A DNA stretch of 6,759 nt from Gammaproteobacteria bacterium. GTDB taxonomy: Bacteria; Pseudomonadota; Gammaproteobacteria; UBA6429; Thiohalophilaceae. Positions 1-6,111 of this stretch are shown here, one piece after another. Under the pieces are notes generated by a model. The model did not search any database. It was not told the DNA's origin and saw only the letters and a list, made by a program, of their open reading frames with translations. The stretch spans positions 1 through 6,759 of the forward strand of contig QILH01000245.1 of the NCBI GenBank assembly GCA_003233255.1, given 5' to 3'. The translations under genes were made by a program, and so were the position numbers. Position 1 is the stretch's first letter, and each line of letters starts with the position of its first letter.

Positions 1-1
1 T

Positions 2-3000
2 CCATTTTATACTGAGAAAGCTATCGCCTCGTATATTGGCGCCGCCGTTTACGTGCGCGGTAAAGTATATGGCACTTTAAATTTTTCCAGTTATAAAATC
101 TATGATGGGGAATTTATCCCGGAAGATTTTCGTTTTTTACAGTTAATGTCTCAATGGATCGGACTGGAAATTGAGCGCCGTGAATCAGAACAACAATCAC
201 AAACCAAAAACCAGTTACTTGAATCCATCAGTCGCGCACAATCTTATTTTATTAGTGAGAATATTCAACCAAACGCGATGTTTGATCAAATCCTGTCGGA
301 CTTGTTGTCTCTGTCCTACAGTAATGTCGGATTCATCGCTGAGATCAAATACAATGAAGACAACAAACCCTATGTTGAAATGCTGGCAACTGGCCAGCGC
401 TATGAAAGTTCGGATGAGCTCCTGAGTTTTATTGACAAGACCGTTACCGGCACGGAATTAACCGATAGCGAGAATATATTGAATGAAGTCATTCGCAGCG
501 GTGCTCCGATCATTTCCAACAATATTGAATATGATAAATCCGCAAAACGACTGGCTGATGGATCTCACCCGCTCAGTACCTTTTTAGGTGTTCCGTTATA
601 TCACGGCACCCAACTCGTCGGCACCTTTGGCCTCGCCAATAGCCCGGATGGTTATCATGAATCCTTCCTCTACACGCTTGCGCCATTGGCCACCGCCAGT
701 GCGAATTTAATCTGGGCGCTGCGCAATGAGTCGCAACGCATCCATACCGAGCATGCGTTGCGTGAATCTGAGGAACAGTTAAAGCTGGCGCTCGAGGGCG
801 CGAATGATGGTTTATGGGATTGGGATATAAAGAAAAATATTGCCTATTTCAGCCCACGCTGGCAAACCATGTTGGGTTTTAATCCCGGAGAGATCCGTCC
901 GAACAAAGAAAGTAAAGAAGAACTCATTCATCCCGGCGATCTTAAATATGTAAAAGAAACTTTACAGGAACACCTTGATAACCATACCTCGATTTATCAA
1001 AGCGAGCATCGAGTTAAAACCAAAGACGGTCATTGGATATGGATCCTGGATCGCGGAAAAGTCGTAGAACGATCGGACGATGGTGAACCCTTGCGGATGG
1101 TCGGCACGCACACCGACATTACCGAACGTAAACTTGCCGAAGAGGCGGTACGTGAACGGGAAACGCGGATTGCCGCGATTCTTGATACTGCGGTCGATGG
1201 CATTATCACCATCAGCGACCTGGGTATCATTGAAACCTTTAATCCAGCCGCCGAAAAAATATTTGGCTATGAGGCGAAAGACGTACTCGGCCGCAACGTT
1301 AGCATGTTAATGCAAACCGACGACCGAAATTTGCACGACACCTTTATCAAACGTTATTTAACGACCGGCAATGCAAAAATATTAGGTCAACGACGCGAAG
1401 TTACCGGCTTACGCGCCAATGGCACGACCTTCCCGATGCAACTGGCAGTAAGCGAAATGAAGCTGGGGGATCGGCTGCACTTTACTGGCATTATCCGTGA
1501 CATCACCGCCACCAAAGAAGCTGAACGTTTGCTAGAGGACACCATGGCCTTTAAACAGGGCATTCTGGACAGTGCAAAATTAAGTATTATCTCAACCGAT
1601 GCCAACGGCGTTATTCAAACCTTTAATGCCGCCGCACAACAAATGTTGGGTTACAGTCCGCTTGAACTGGTCGGGCGCGTTACACCTGAAATTTTTCACG
1701 ATCGAGATGAGATCACCCAACGCGCAATCCAGTTAAGTGAAGAACTGGGTAGCTCAATTCGTGCGGGTTTTGAAGTGTTTGTTGCCAAAGCTCGAAGCGG
1801 CATTGCCGATGAGCAACAATGGACCTATATCAGTAAAAACGGTAAACGATTTCCGGTTTTATTGACCATGACCGCATTACATGATCCGCATGACCACATT
1901 ATTGGTTTTGTTGCCATCGCACGTGACATTACCCGACAACAGGAAGCCGAAGAAGAGATCAGTCGTTTTAAAACCACTCTGGACATGACCCTTGACTGCG
2001 TCTATATGTTCTCGCCCGAAAGCCTACGATATTTTTATGTTAACCAGGGTGCAATGGAACAGGTTGGCTATACTTATAAAGAATTATTGCGCATGTCCCC
2101 AGTTGACATTCTGACTGAATACGATGAAACCAGTTTCCGAAAAATGCTACGTTCCATGATTATCGGCCAACGTAACGCCATCACATTTGAATCGTATCAC
2201 CAGCATCGCACTGGCAGCTCCATCCCGGTTGAAGTCTTTATTCAGTATATTTATCCAGTTGATCAGGAACCGCGGTTTGTGGCCATCGTGCGTGACATCA
2301 CTGAACGTCGACGCACCGCAGAAAATCTGGCGCATGCCGAGGAACGTGCGCGCATGTTACTTGAGTCGGCCGGTGAAGGAATTTATGGTATGGATCTCGA
2401 AGGCCGCACCACCTTTGTTAATCCCGCCGCCGCACGGATCCTGAGTTATGACGCACTGGATTTAATCGGTAAACCCATGCACGATATCGTACAACACAGT
2501 TATCAGGATAAGTCGAATTACCCTTATAAGTTTAGTCCGACCTATGCCGCAATCAGCGACGGTGACATCCAGCGTGTCTCAAACGAAGTAATGTGGCGAA
2601 AGGACGGAAGCTCGTTTCCGGTAGAGTACACGGTAACGCCGCTGCGTAAAAATGATGACATTACTGGTGCCGTTGTGATCTTTAATGACATTACCGAGCG
2701 TAAAAAAGTTGAGCAGATCAAAAATGAATTTATTTCCACCGTCTCGCATGAATTGCGTACACCCTTAACATCCGTTCGCGGCTCGCTGGGACTATTGGTT
2801 GGTGGCGCCGTCGGCGAAATTCCCGAACAGGCCGCAACTTTATTAAGCATCGCCAATAAAAATACCGAACGGCTATTGCTGTTGATCAACGACATTCTTG
2901 ATATTGAAAAAATCGAATCGGGTAAAATGGTTTACCATTACAAATTACTCAACCTGCAGGAATTCCTGGAGACCTCGATTCAGGCCAACCATTCATACGG

Positions 3001-4291
3001 TCAGCAGTTTGGTGTCAAGTTCGAGATTTCTCAATGTCCTGACGTACATATTTATGCCGATGGTGATCGACTGATGCAGGTGATGAACAACTTATTATCA
3101 AACTCAGCCAAATTCTCCGCCGAACAATCGCAGGTCGAAATATCCGCAGTCCGTCGCGCACATAAAATTCGCATCTCGATAACCGATAATGGCAAGGGCA
3201 TTCCGCAAAATTTCCAGAAACACATCTTTGAAAAATTTGCCCAGGCCGATGCCTCAGATACACGAACCTTAAGCGGTACCGGTTTAGGCTTAAGCATCAG
3301 CAAGGCCATTGTTGAACAACATGGTGGTCGTATCGACTTCGTCTCTCGAGTCAATATAGGTACCACCTTCTTTTTCGATTTACCCGTCTGGACGAAAAAC
3401 GAAGAAACCGATGTGCCATCATTACCGGCACCGGCCAAATATAGAATTCTAATTTGCGAAAATGATGCCGACATCGCCTTTATGTTACGCATGATCCTTG
3501 CCCAGGCAGGATTTGATGCCGATGTTGCACGCACCGTCGAACAGGCCAAGTATTCAATTAAAGATCAACAGTACCTCGCGGTAACTCTGGATCTGTCCTT
3601 ACCGGATGAGCGCGGTCGTACCTATGACCCGGAAGGAATCAGGCTGGTTAAAGAATTACGTCGTCAGGATCGAACCCGCGAATTACCAGTGATCGTGGTC
3701 TCGGCCATCGCCGATCAGGCTAAACGCCGTTTAAACAGCCGTGCCTTTGGCATCATCGACTGGCTGGAAAAACCCTTAGACGAAGATCGCCTGCTTGCCG
3801 CGGTTAAACGTATTGCCACCCACAAACAGGGCCGACCCAGAATTTTACATGTCGAAGACGATCCCATTATTTATGAGATGGTTAGAGTTTTATTACGCGG
3901 TGAGGTTGAACTGATTTTAGCCCTGACCTTGAGCGAAGCACATCAAAAACTTCGCGCCGAAGTTTTTGATTTAATATTACTGGATGTCGAACTCACTGAT
4001 GGCTCTGGATTAGATTTAATAAACGATCTGGACGACGTAGAATACATGCCCCAGGTGGTGATCTTCTCCTCGACCGAGGTCGGCCCCGAAATTGCGAAAA
4101 AAGTTAAAGCGGCGCTGGTCAAAACAAAAGACAACCGCAAAGAGCTTATTAATGTCATTATGTCCGTGATCAAAGAACGTGAGATGCAAATGGAACTGAT
4201 GGCCGATGCTCAGGTCGATCATATTGAACTCCCACAACTGGAAAACAACACCGATCCAGATAGCAAGGTTAGAGACCAGGATAATGGCTAA
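2..4291 (+). CDS. Hybrid sensor histidine kinase, GAF-GAF-PAS(x5)-HisKA-HATPase-REC-REC (5' partial)
   Basis: Multi-sensor hybrid kinase expected to autophosphorylate on His and pass phosphate to Asp. The frame is open to the window edge, and codons before the GTG at 53 already read as GAF sequence (SYIGAAVYV), so the true start lies upstream; 1429 codons are visible. Order by visible residue: GAF tail 1-62; second GAF about 80-240; PAS about 252-382, 384-515, 516-655, 655-773 and 778-903, most ending in a DIT(E/A)-type PAC motif; HisKA about 907-977 with SHELRTP and phospho-His916 (2747-2749); HATPase about 1017-1128 with N box, DNGKGIP and GTGLGLS; REC1 about 1147-1270 with Asp1197; REC2 about 1279-1390 with Asp1328. 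No membrane segment is visible, so it is probably cytoplasmic unless one lies upstream. PAS2 is FixL-like. REC1 has Glu-Asn in place of the usual acidic pair, and REC2 has Lys-Thr where Lys-Pro is usual. No Hpt domain is seen. The signal is unknown. Confidence 0.95.
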   Translation, partial: PFYTEKAIASYIGAAVYVRGKVYGTLNFSSYKIYDGEFIPEDFRFLQLMSQWIGLEIERRESEQQSQTKNQLLESISRAQSYFISENIQPNAMFDQILSDLLSLSYSNVGFIAEIKYNEDNKPYVEMLATGQRYESSDELLSFIDKTVTGTELTDSENILNEVIRSGAPIISNNIEYDKSAKRLADGSHPLSTFLGVPLYHGTQLVGTFGLANSPDGYHESFLYTLAPLATASANLIWALRNESQRIHTEHALRESEEQLKLALEGANDGLWDWDIKKNIAYFSPRWQTMLGFNPGEIRPNKESKEELIHPGDLKYVKETLQEHLDNHTSIYQSEHRVKTKDGHWIWILDRGKVVERSDDGEPLRMVGTHTDITERKLAEEAVRERETRIAAILDTAVDGIITISDLGIIETFNPAAEKIFGYEAKDVLGRNVSMLMQTDDRNLHDTFIKRYLTTGNAKILGQRREVTGLRANGTTFPMQLAVSEMKLGDRLHFTGIIRDITATKEAERLLEDTMAFKQGILDSAKLSIISTDANGVIQTFNAAAQQMLGYSPLELVGRVTPEIFHDRDEITQRAIQLSEELGSSIRAGFEVFVAKARSGIADEQQWTYISKNGKRFPVLLTMTALHDPHDHIIGFVAIARDITRQQEAEEEISRFKTTLDMTLDCVYMFSPESLRYFYVNQGAMEQVGYTYKELLRMSPVDILTEYDETSFRKMLRSMIIGQRNAITFESYHQHRTGSSIPVEVFIQYIYPVDQEPRFVAIVRDITERRRTAENLAHAEERARMLLESAGEGIYGMDLEGRTTFVNPAAARILSYDALDLIGKPMHDIVQHSYQDKSNYPYKFSPTYAAISDGDIQRVSNEVMWRKDGSSFPVEYTVTPLRKNDDITGAVVIFNDITERKKVEQIKNEFISTVSHELRTPLTSVRGSLGLLVGGAVGEIPEQAATLLSIANKNTERLLLLINDILDIEKIESGKMVYHYKLLNLQEFLETSIQANHSYGQQFGVKFEISQCPDVHIYADGDRLMQVMNNLLSNSAKFSAEQSQVEISAVRRAHKIRISITDNGKGIPQNFQKHIFEKFAQADASDTRTLSGTGLGLSISKAIVEQHGGRIDFVSRVNIGTTFFFDLPVWTKNEETDVPSLPAPAKYRILICENDADIAFMLRMILAQAGFDADVARTVEQAKYSIKDQQYLAVTLDLSLPDERGRTYDPEGIRLVKELRRQDRTRELPVIVVSAIADQAKRRLNSRAFGIIDWLEKPLDEDRLLAAVKRIATHKQGRPRILHVEDDPIIYEMVRVLLRGEVELILALTLSEAHQKLRAEVFDLILLDVELTDGSGLDLINDLDDVEYMPQVVIFSSTEVGPEIAKKVKAALVKTKDNRKELINVIMSVIKEREMQMELMADAQVDHIELPQLENNTDPDSKVRDQDNG
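1152..1545 (+). other. FixL-like PAS domain inside the hybrid kinase, candidate haem-binding sensor
   Basis: This is the second of five PAS domains. It contains the stretch DRNLHDTFIKRYLTTG followed by ILGQRREVTG. My recalled alignment with Bradyrhizobium FixL places His445 (1334-1336) on the proximal haem ligand His200, Arg (1352-1354) on Arg206, and Arg (1394-1396) on the oxygen-contacting Arg220. The position of FixL His214 is Lys here. The FPM motif and FTGIIRDIT ending also match FixL-type PAS domains. Many PAS domains related in sequence share the His-Asp pair without proven haem, so haem binding is an inference. Confidence 0.55.
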
Positions 4292-4673
4292 AGAACTGCA
4301 ACGCATCCTTTATGTTGAAGATGAACCGGATATCCAGGCCGTCGCAAAAATCGCGCTCGAAACGGTCGGCGGTTTTACCGTCGAGATTTGCTCATCCGGT
4401 TTTGAGGCGGTCGAAAAAGCCAGCGACTTCAAACCTGATCTGTTGTTGCTGGACGTGATGATGCCCGGTATGGATGGCGTCTCCACCTTACAGGAATTGC
4501 GTAAACAGCCTGGGCTGGAAAACATCCCGGCTATGTTTATGACCGCGAAAGTCCGGCCCAGTGAAGTTGACCAGCTTCGTCTGCAAGGGGCGATCGATGT
4601 TATCCCCAAACCTTTTGACCCGATGACCCTGTCCGAAAACCTGAAAAGCCTCTGGAATAAGCATACCCAGTAA
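4284..4673 (+). CDS. Single-domain response regulator (CheY-like receiver)
   Basis: A stand-alone receiver of 129 residues with no output domain. It probably accepts phosphate from the upstream hybrid kinase or shuttles it to another partner. All receiver landmarks are present: acidic pair Glu12-Asp13 in YVEDEPD, phospho-acceptor Asp57 in LLLDVMMPGMDG, Thr87 in MFMTAK, and Lys109-Pro110 in the IPKPFDP motif. The frame is open further upstream (from 4206), but those codons lie inside the kinase gene. The ATG at 4284 gives a normal receiver N-terminus, and the overlap with the kinase stop is the eight bases 4284-4291 (ATGGCTAA). Only a weak CAGG (4277-4280) lies just before it, so translational coupling to the kinase is likely. 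Receivers of this kind may act by protein contact, as CheY does, or serve as phosphate sinks; the sequence does not decide. Confidence 0.93.
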   Translation: MAKELQRILYVEDEPDIQAVAKIALETVGGFTVEICSSGFEAVEKASDFKPDLLLLDVMMPGMDGVSTLQELRKQPGLENIPAMFMTAKVRPSEVDQLRLQGAIDVIPKPFDPMTLSENLKSLWNKHTQ

Positions 4674-4677
4674 CCAC

Positions 4678-4720
4678 ATCGACCGGCCTCAGAGGCCCTA
4701 CACATCCTCCCGGTTCGGAT
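4678..4720 (+). terminator. Hairpin after the receiver gene, possible terminator without a T-run
   Basis: An exact inverted repeat GGCCTC-A-GAGGCC (4685-4697) starts 12 bases after the receiver stop codon. Flanking bases ATCGACCGG (4678-4686) are partly complementary to CCGGTTCGGAT (4710-4720), an alternative outer pairing. No T-run follows, so this is not a classical intrinsic terminator. It could be a 3'-end stabilising or factor-dependent structure. Confidence 0.35.
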
Positions 4721-4860
4721 AACAAATGAACTTCCTTGATCATGCTCCTAAACCGACTTCAGGCTAATTATTTATTAATATCATGATGTTATAAAACTTT
4801 TCGCAAGCACATTCATACTTAGTATTCACAATAGGTTATAAAATTAAACAATCTTTGGGG

Positions 4861-4888
4861 TTGATTTTACTTATGGCTTCCCTATAAT
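4861..4888 (+). promoter_or_regulatory. Sigma70-type promoter for the gene at 4928
   Basis: A perfect -10 box TATAAT (4883-4888) sits 16 bases after a TTGATT -35 box (4861-4866, four of six consensus bases). Transcription would begin near 4895, leaving a short leader of about 33 bases that carries the ribosome site. This is the best promoter-like match I found in the window. Confidence 0.65.
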
Positions 4889-4916
4889 ATTAGTAATTGC
4901 TTATTTACTTATTTGT

Positions 4917-4923
4917 TGAGGTG
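4917..4923 (+). promoter_or_regulatory. Shine-Dalgarno site fixing the start at 4928
   Basis: TGAGGTG lies four bases before the ATG at 4928. It rules out the in-frame upstream TTG at 4913, which overlaps the site itself and would add only five residues. Confidence 0.75.
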
Positions 4924-4927
4924 TTTT

Positions 4928-5374
4928 ATGTCTAACTTAATTTCAAACTTTCCCCACGACGGCGTTGTGACCATCAATCGCGTTATCCTGAAACCGGAAT
5001 TTAGTCTGGACGACCTGCAGGAACGCGTCGCCTTTTTATGCGAGAACGTGAAAACCTACCACTCCGAAACCGGCTTTGTTGGTGGCTTTGTCGCCCTGAA
5101 CAGCGGTGCCGTCTCTAACGAATGCTCGACCGTGGGTCAGTCGGCTGAACGCGAACTAAAAGGCAAAGAAGCCCTGATCATCACCTTCTGGAAGTCCTTT
5201 GCCGAACACGAAGAATCACATAAATCCGCTACCTTCCAGCCTCTTTTTGAGCAGGTGCTGGAACTGTGCGAAAACGGCAATGAAGAAATAGCCTACGAAA
5301 TGATGTGGTCAGGCGCGGCTTACTCCGCTGAAGAAGCCAAAGCCGCCAAGGCCGCAAAGGAACTCGCCGCGTAA
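4928..5374 (+). CDS. Uncharacterised small protein, possible dimeric alpha/beta-barrel (ABM-like)
   Basis: A soluble protein of 148 residues with no signal peptide, membrane segment or recognised catalytic motif. The first half runs from TINRVILKP through GFVGGFVALNSG. The middle, ALIITFWKSFAEHEESHKS, resembles the strand-helix segment of antibiotic-biosynthesis-monooxygenase-like dimeric alpha/beta barrels, where a strand containing a Trp is followed by a helix rich in Glu and His. That fold assignment is an inference from pattern alone. Three cysteines are present (in FLCENV, NECSTV and ELCENG). The C-terminus, from YSAEEAKAAKAAKELAA, is an Ala/Lys/Glu helical tail. The gene has its own strong promoter and ribosome site and seems monocistronic, followed by hairpins and a terminator. 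The function is unknown; the clean promoter suggests substantial expression. The ATG at 4928 is chosen for its Shine-Dalgarno site. Confidence 0.85.
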   Translation: MSNLISNFPHDGVVTINRVILKPEFSLDDLQERVAFLCENVKTYHSETGFVGGFVALNSGAVSNECSTVGQSAERELKGKEALIITFWKSFAEHEESHKSATFQPLFEQVLELCENGNEEIAYEMMWSGAAYSAEEAKAAKAAKELAA

Positions 5375-5400
5375 CCGTTTACTTCTACAAACTCACATGT

Positions 5401-5424
5401 CATGAACCCCTGACGGGGTTCGTG
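5401..5424 (+). terminator. Strong hairpin 27 bases after the stop codon, possible transcript end
   Basis: CATGAACCCC pairs with GGGGTTCGTG around a TGAC loop, a 10-bp stem with one G-T pair. Neither strand has a T-run after it, so it may act as a 3'-end protector or as the edge of a repeat rather than as an intrinsic terminator. Confidence 0.4.
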
Positions 5425-5425
5425 C

Positions 5426-5535
5426 CGTATTCCCTACGCCAGGCTCAGGTCATTTCCTCGCTGCGATCTGCAAGTCTTGAATCGCTGCGCGTTTCATGCA
5501 GTACTCGCTACGCTACGGTTCCTCCAATAGCTTTA
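5426..5535. repeat. Candidate dispersed intergenic repeat
   Basis: This stretch lies between two hairpins. It carries TCGCTGCG at 5458-5465 and 5482-5489 and TCGCTACG at 5505-5512, spaced 24 and 23 bases apart. Base composition differs from the AT-rich gap at 4740-4900. It resembles, from memory, dispersed intergenic sequences of some gammaproteobacteria that read out short broken peptides such as MKRAAIQDLQIAARK on the minus strand. Copy number in the genome cannot be judged from one window. Confidence 0.3.
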
Positions 5536-5537
5536 AG

Positions 5538-5565
5538 GTGCATCCCCCTCTGATGCGCTTTTTTT
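5538..5565 (+). terminator. Rho-independent terminator (plus strand)
   Basis: GTGCATC (5538-5544, reading GTGCATC with one T-G pair) pairs with GATGCGC (5552-5558) around a seven-base loop and is followed directly by seven Ts (5559-5565). It would stop plus-strand transcription arriving from the gene at 4928, or from within the repeat, before it runs into the convergent gene. The T-run overlaps the minus-strand stop codon (5566-5564). Confidence 0.75.
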
Positions 5566-6004
5566 ATATAAATAACAGTAAAAAACCCAGATTATAGAAA
5601 CTGTGCAGAAAGATCGGCGGCAGCAATGAAGCGTGCCGCTCTTTCATATAGCCAAATACGAGCGATGGCAAAAACACCAACACCGCCCATAACCAGGGCT
5701 GATAGATCATGTGGGCCAGCACAAACAGGCCACTGGTCAGGATATTTGCCATGGTTAATACACCGTAGTGACGCCGTTTTGTCCAGCGACTCAAACTGTC
5801 CAGGATCAGACCCCGAAATACCACTTCTTCTAAAATGGGGTAAAGCGCGACCAACAGCAGTAACTGCATCGTGTTATCAAATAAGGTGGCCCAGTCTTCG
5901 CGTAGCGGTATAAAAAGCGACAGCAATAACCAGCTGAGTGGCCCAAGCACGATGCATAGATAAAATTGCCGATCACGGAAAAGCTTTGTTTCTCTTTTTA
6001 TCAT
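5564..6004 (-). CDS. CPBP-family glutamic-type intramembrane protease, possibly of a JDVT-CTERM (MrtJ-like) sorting system
   Basis: A small membrane protease of 146 residues. CPBP (CAAX/Rce1-type) motifs are in order: EEVVFR at Glu59-Glu60-Arg64, FxxxH at Phe94-His98, and HxxxN at His134-Asn138. These are the family's catalytic and water-positioning residues. About four hydrophobic segments are visible (near residues 15-33, 45-57, 84-119 and 127-146), fewer than in long CPBP proteins. The compact size, the FRDRQFYLCIVLGPLSWLL start and the YPILEEVVFRG motif recall the MrtJ proteases of JDVT-CTERM protein-sorting systems; that subfamily call is tentative. The ATG at 6004 is preferred. A TTG at 6091 would add 29 residues, but that extension spans a perfect 14-bp palindrome in the divergent gap. 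No clear Shine-Dalgarno site precedes either start. It is divergent from the lipoprotein gene. Alternatives are a bacteriocin-immunity or Abi-type CPBP protein. Confidence 0.85.
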   Translation of the reverse strand: MIKRETKLFRDRQFYLCIVLGPLSWLLLSLFIPLREDWATLFDNTMQLLLLVALYPILEEVVFRGLILDSLSRWTKRRHYGVLTMANILTSGLFVLAHMIYQPWLWAVLVFLPSLVFGYMKERHASLLPPIFLHSFYNLGFLLLFI

Positions 6005-6111
6005 ATAATCATTAATAACGGGGACAGGACGTCCTGTTGTGAAAATCGCTGCCGACAAGATTAAGCTAAATGCACTGATTAAGCACTTCAATATAAAGCG
6101 TAAATATCACT
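6005..6111. promoter_or_regulatory. Divergent intergenic region with shared control potential
   Basis: This 107-base gap separates the minus-strand protease start from the plus-strand lipoprotein start, so promoters for both must lie here or overlap the genes. A plus-strand TATAAA (6092-6097) sits 15 bases before the lipoprotein ATG and could be part of an A/T-rich leader or a -10 box, but no convincing -35 box accompanies it. The palindrome at 6024-6037 is the most distinct feature. Confidence 0.45.
6024..6037. promoter_or_regulatory. Perfect 14-bp palindrome, candidate operator
   Basis: ACAGGACGTCCTGT is its own reverse complement across all 14 bases. It lies 20 bases upstream of the preferred protease start and 75 bases before the lipoprotein start. 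The placement fits a dimeric repressor or activator site, but no cognate regulator is visible in the window. It could also be the core of a small palindromic repeat. Confidence 0.4.

Larger units (their letters stand above)
4674..4927. other. Intergenic region, AT-rich, promoter-bearing
   Basis: This 254-base gap has no credible gene. The left part, near the receiver stop codon, is GC-rich and holds a hairpin. From about 4740 it becomes AT-rich, with an imperfect palindrome around ATCATGAT (4780-4787) and two copies of TTATAAAA (4789-4796 and 4836-4843). The right end holds the promoter and ribosome site of the next gene. The two operons therefore seem to be transcribed separately. Confidence 0.7.
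5375..5563. other. Convergent intergenic region, no confident gene
   Basis: About 190 bases between two convergent genes. It contains a strong hairpin (5401-5424), a GC-rich segment with three spaced TCGCT(G/A)CG motifs, and a T-tailed terminator at its right edge. On the minus strand a 15-codon frame starts at 5499 (MKRAAIQDLQIAARK), too short to call as a gene without further support. Confidence 0.6.

Noticed and set aside
3052..3549. Long open frame (165 codons) antisense to the HATPase region of the kinase
   Set aside because: It lies opposite strongly conserved HATPase and REC1 motifs, and its translation has no domain pattern; it is a shadow of the coding strand.
4206..4283. Upstream extension of the receiver gene from a start at 4206
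   Set aside because: The 26 extra residues lie inside the kinase gene and precede a normal receiver N-terminus; the ATG at 4284 fits the family length.
5455..5499. 15-codon minus-strand frame MKRAAIQDLQIAARK as a real small gene
   Set aside because: It is too short, and similar-looking readouts continue past the stop in the same frame, which fits a repeat relic better than a gene.
5458..5512. Three spaced TCGCT(G/A)CG motifs as a CRISPR-like array
   Set aside because: The repeat unit is only eight bases, one copy differs, spacing is under 25 bases and there are no cas genes nearby.
6005..6091. TTG start at 6091 for the CPBP protease, giving a hydrophobic N-terminal extension
   Set aside because: There is no ribosome site, the start codon is rare, and the extension spans the divergent promoter region and its palindrome. 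It cannot be fully excluded.
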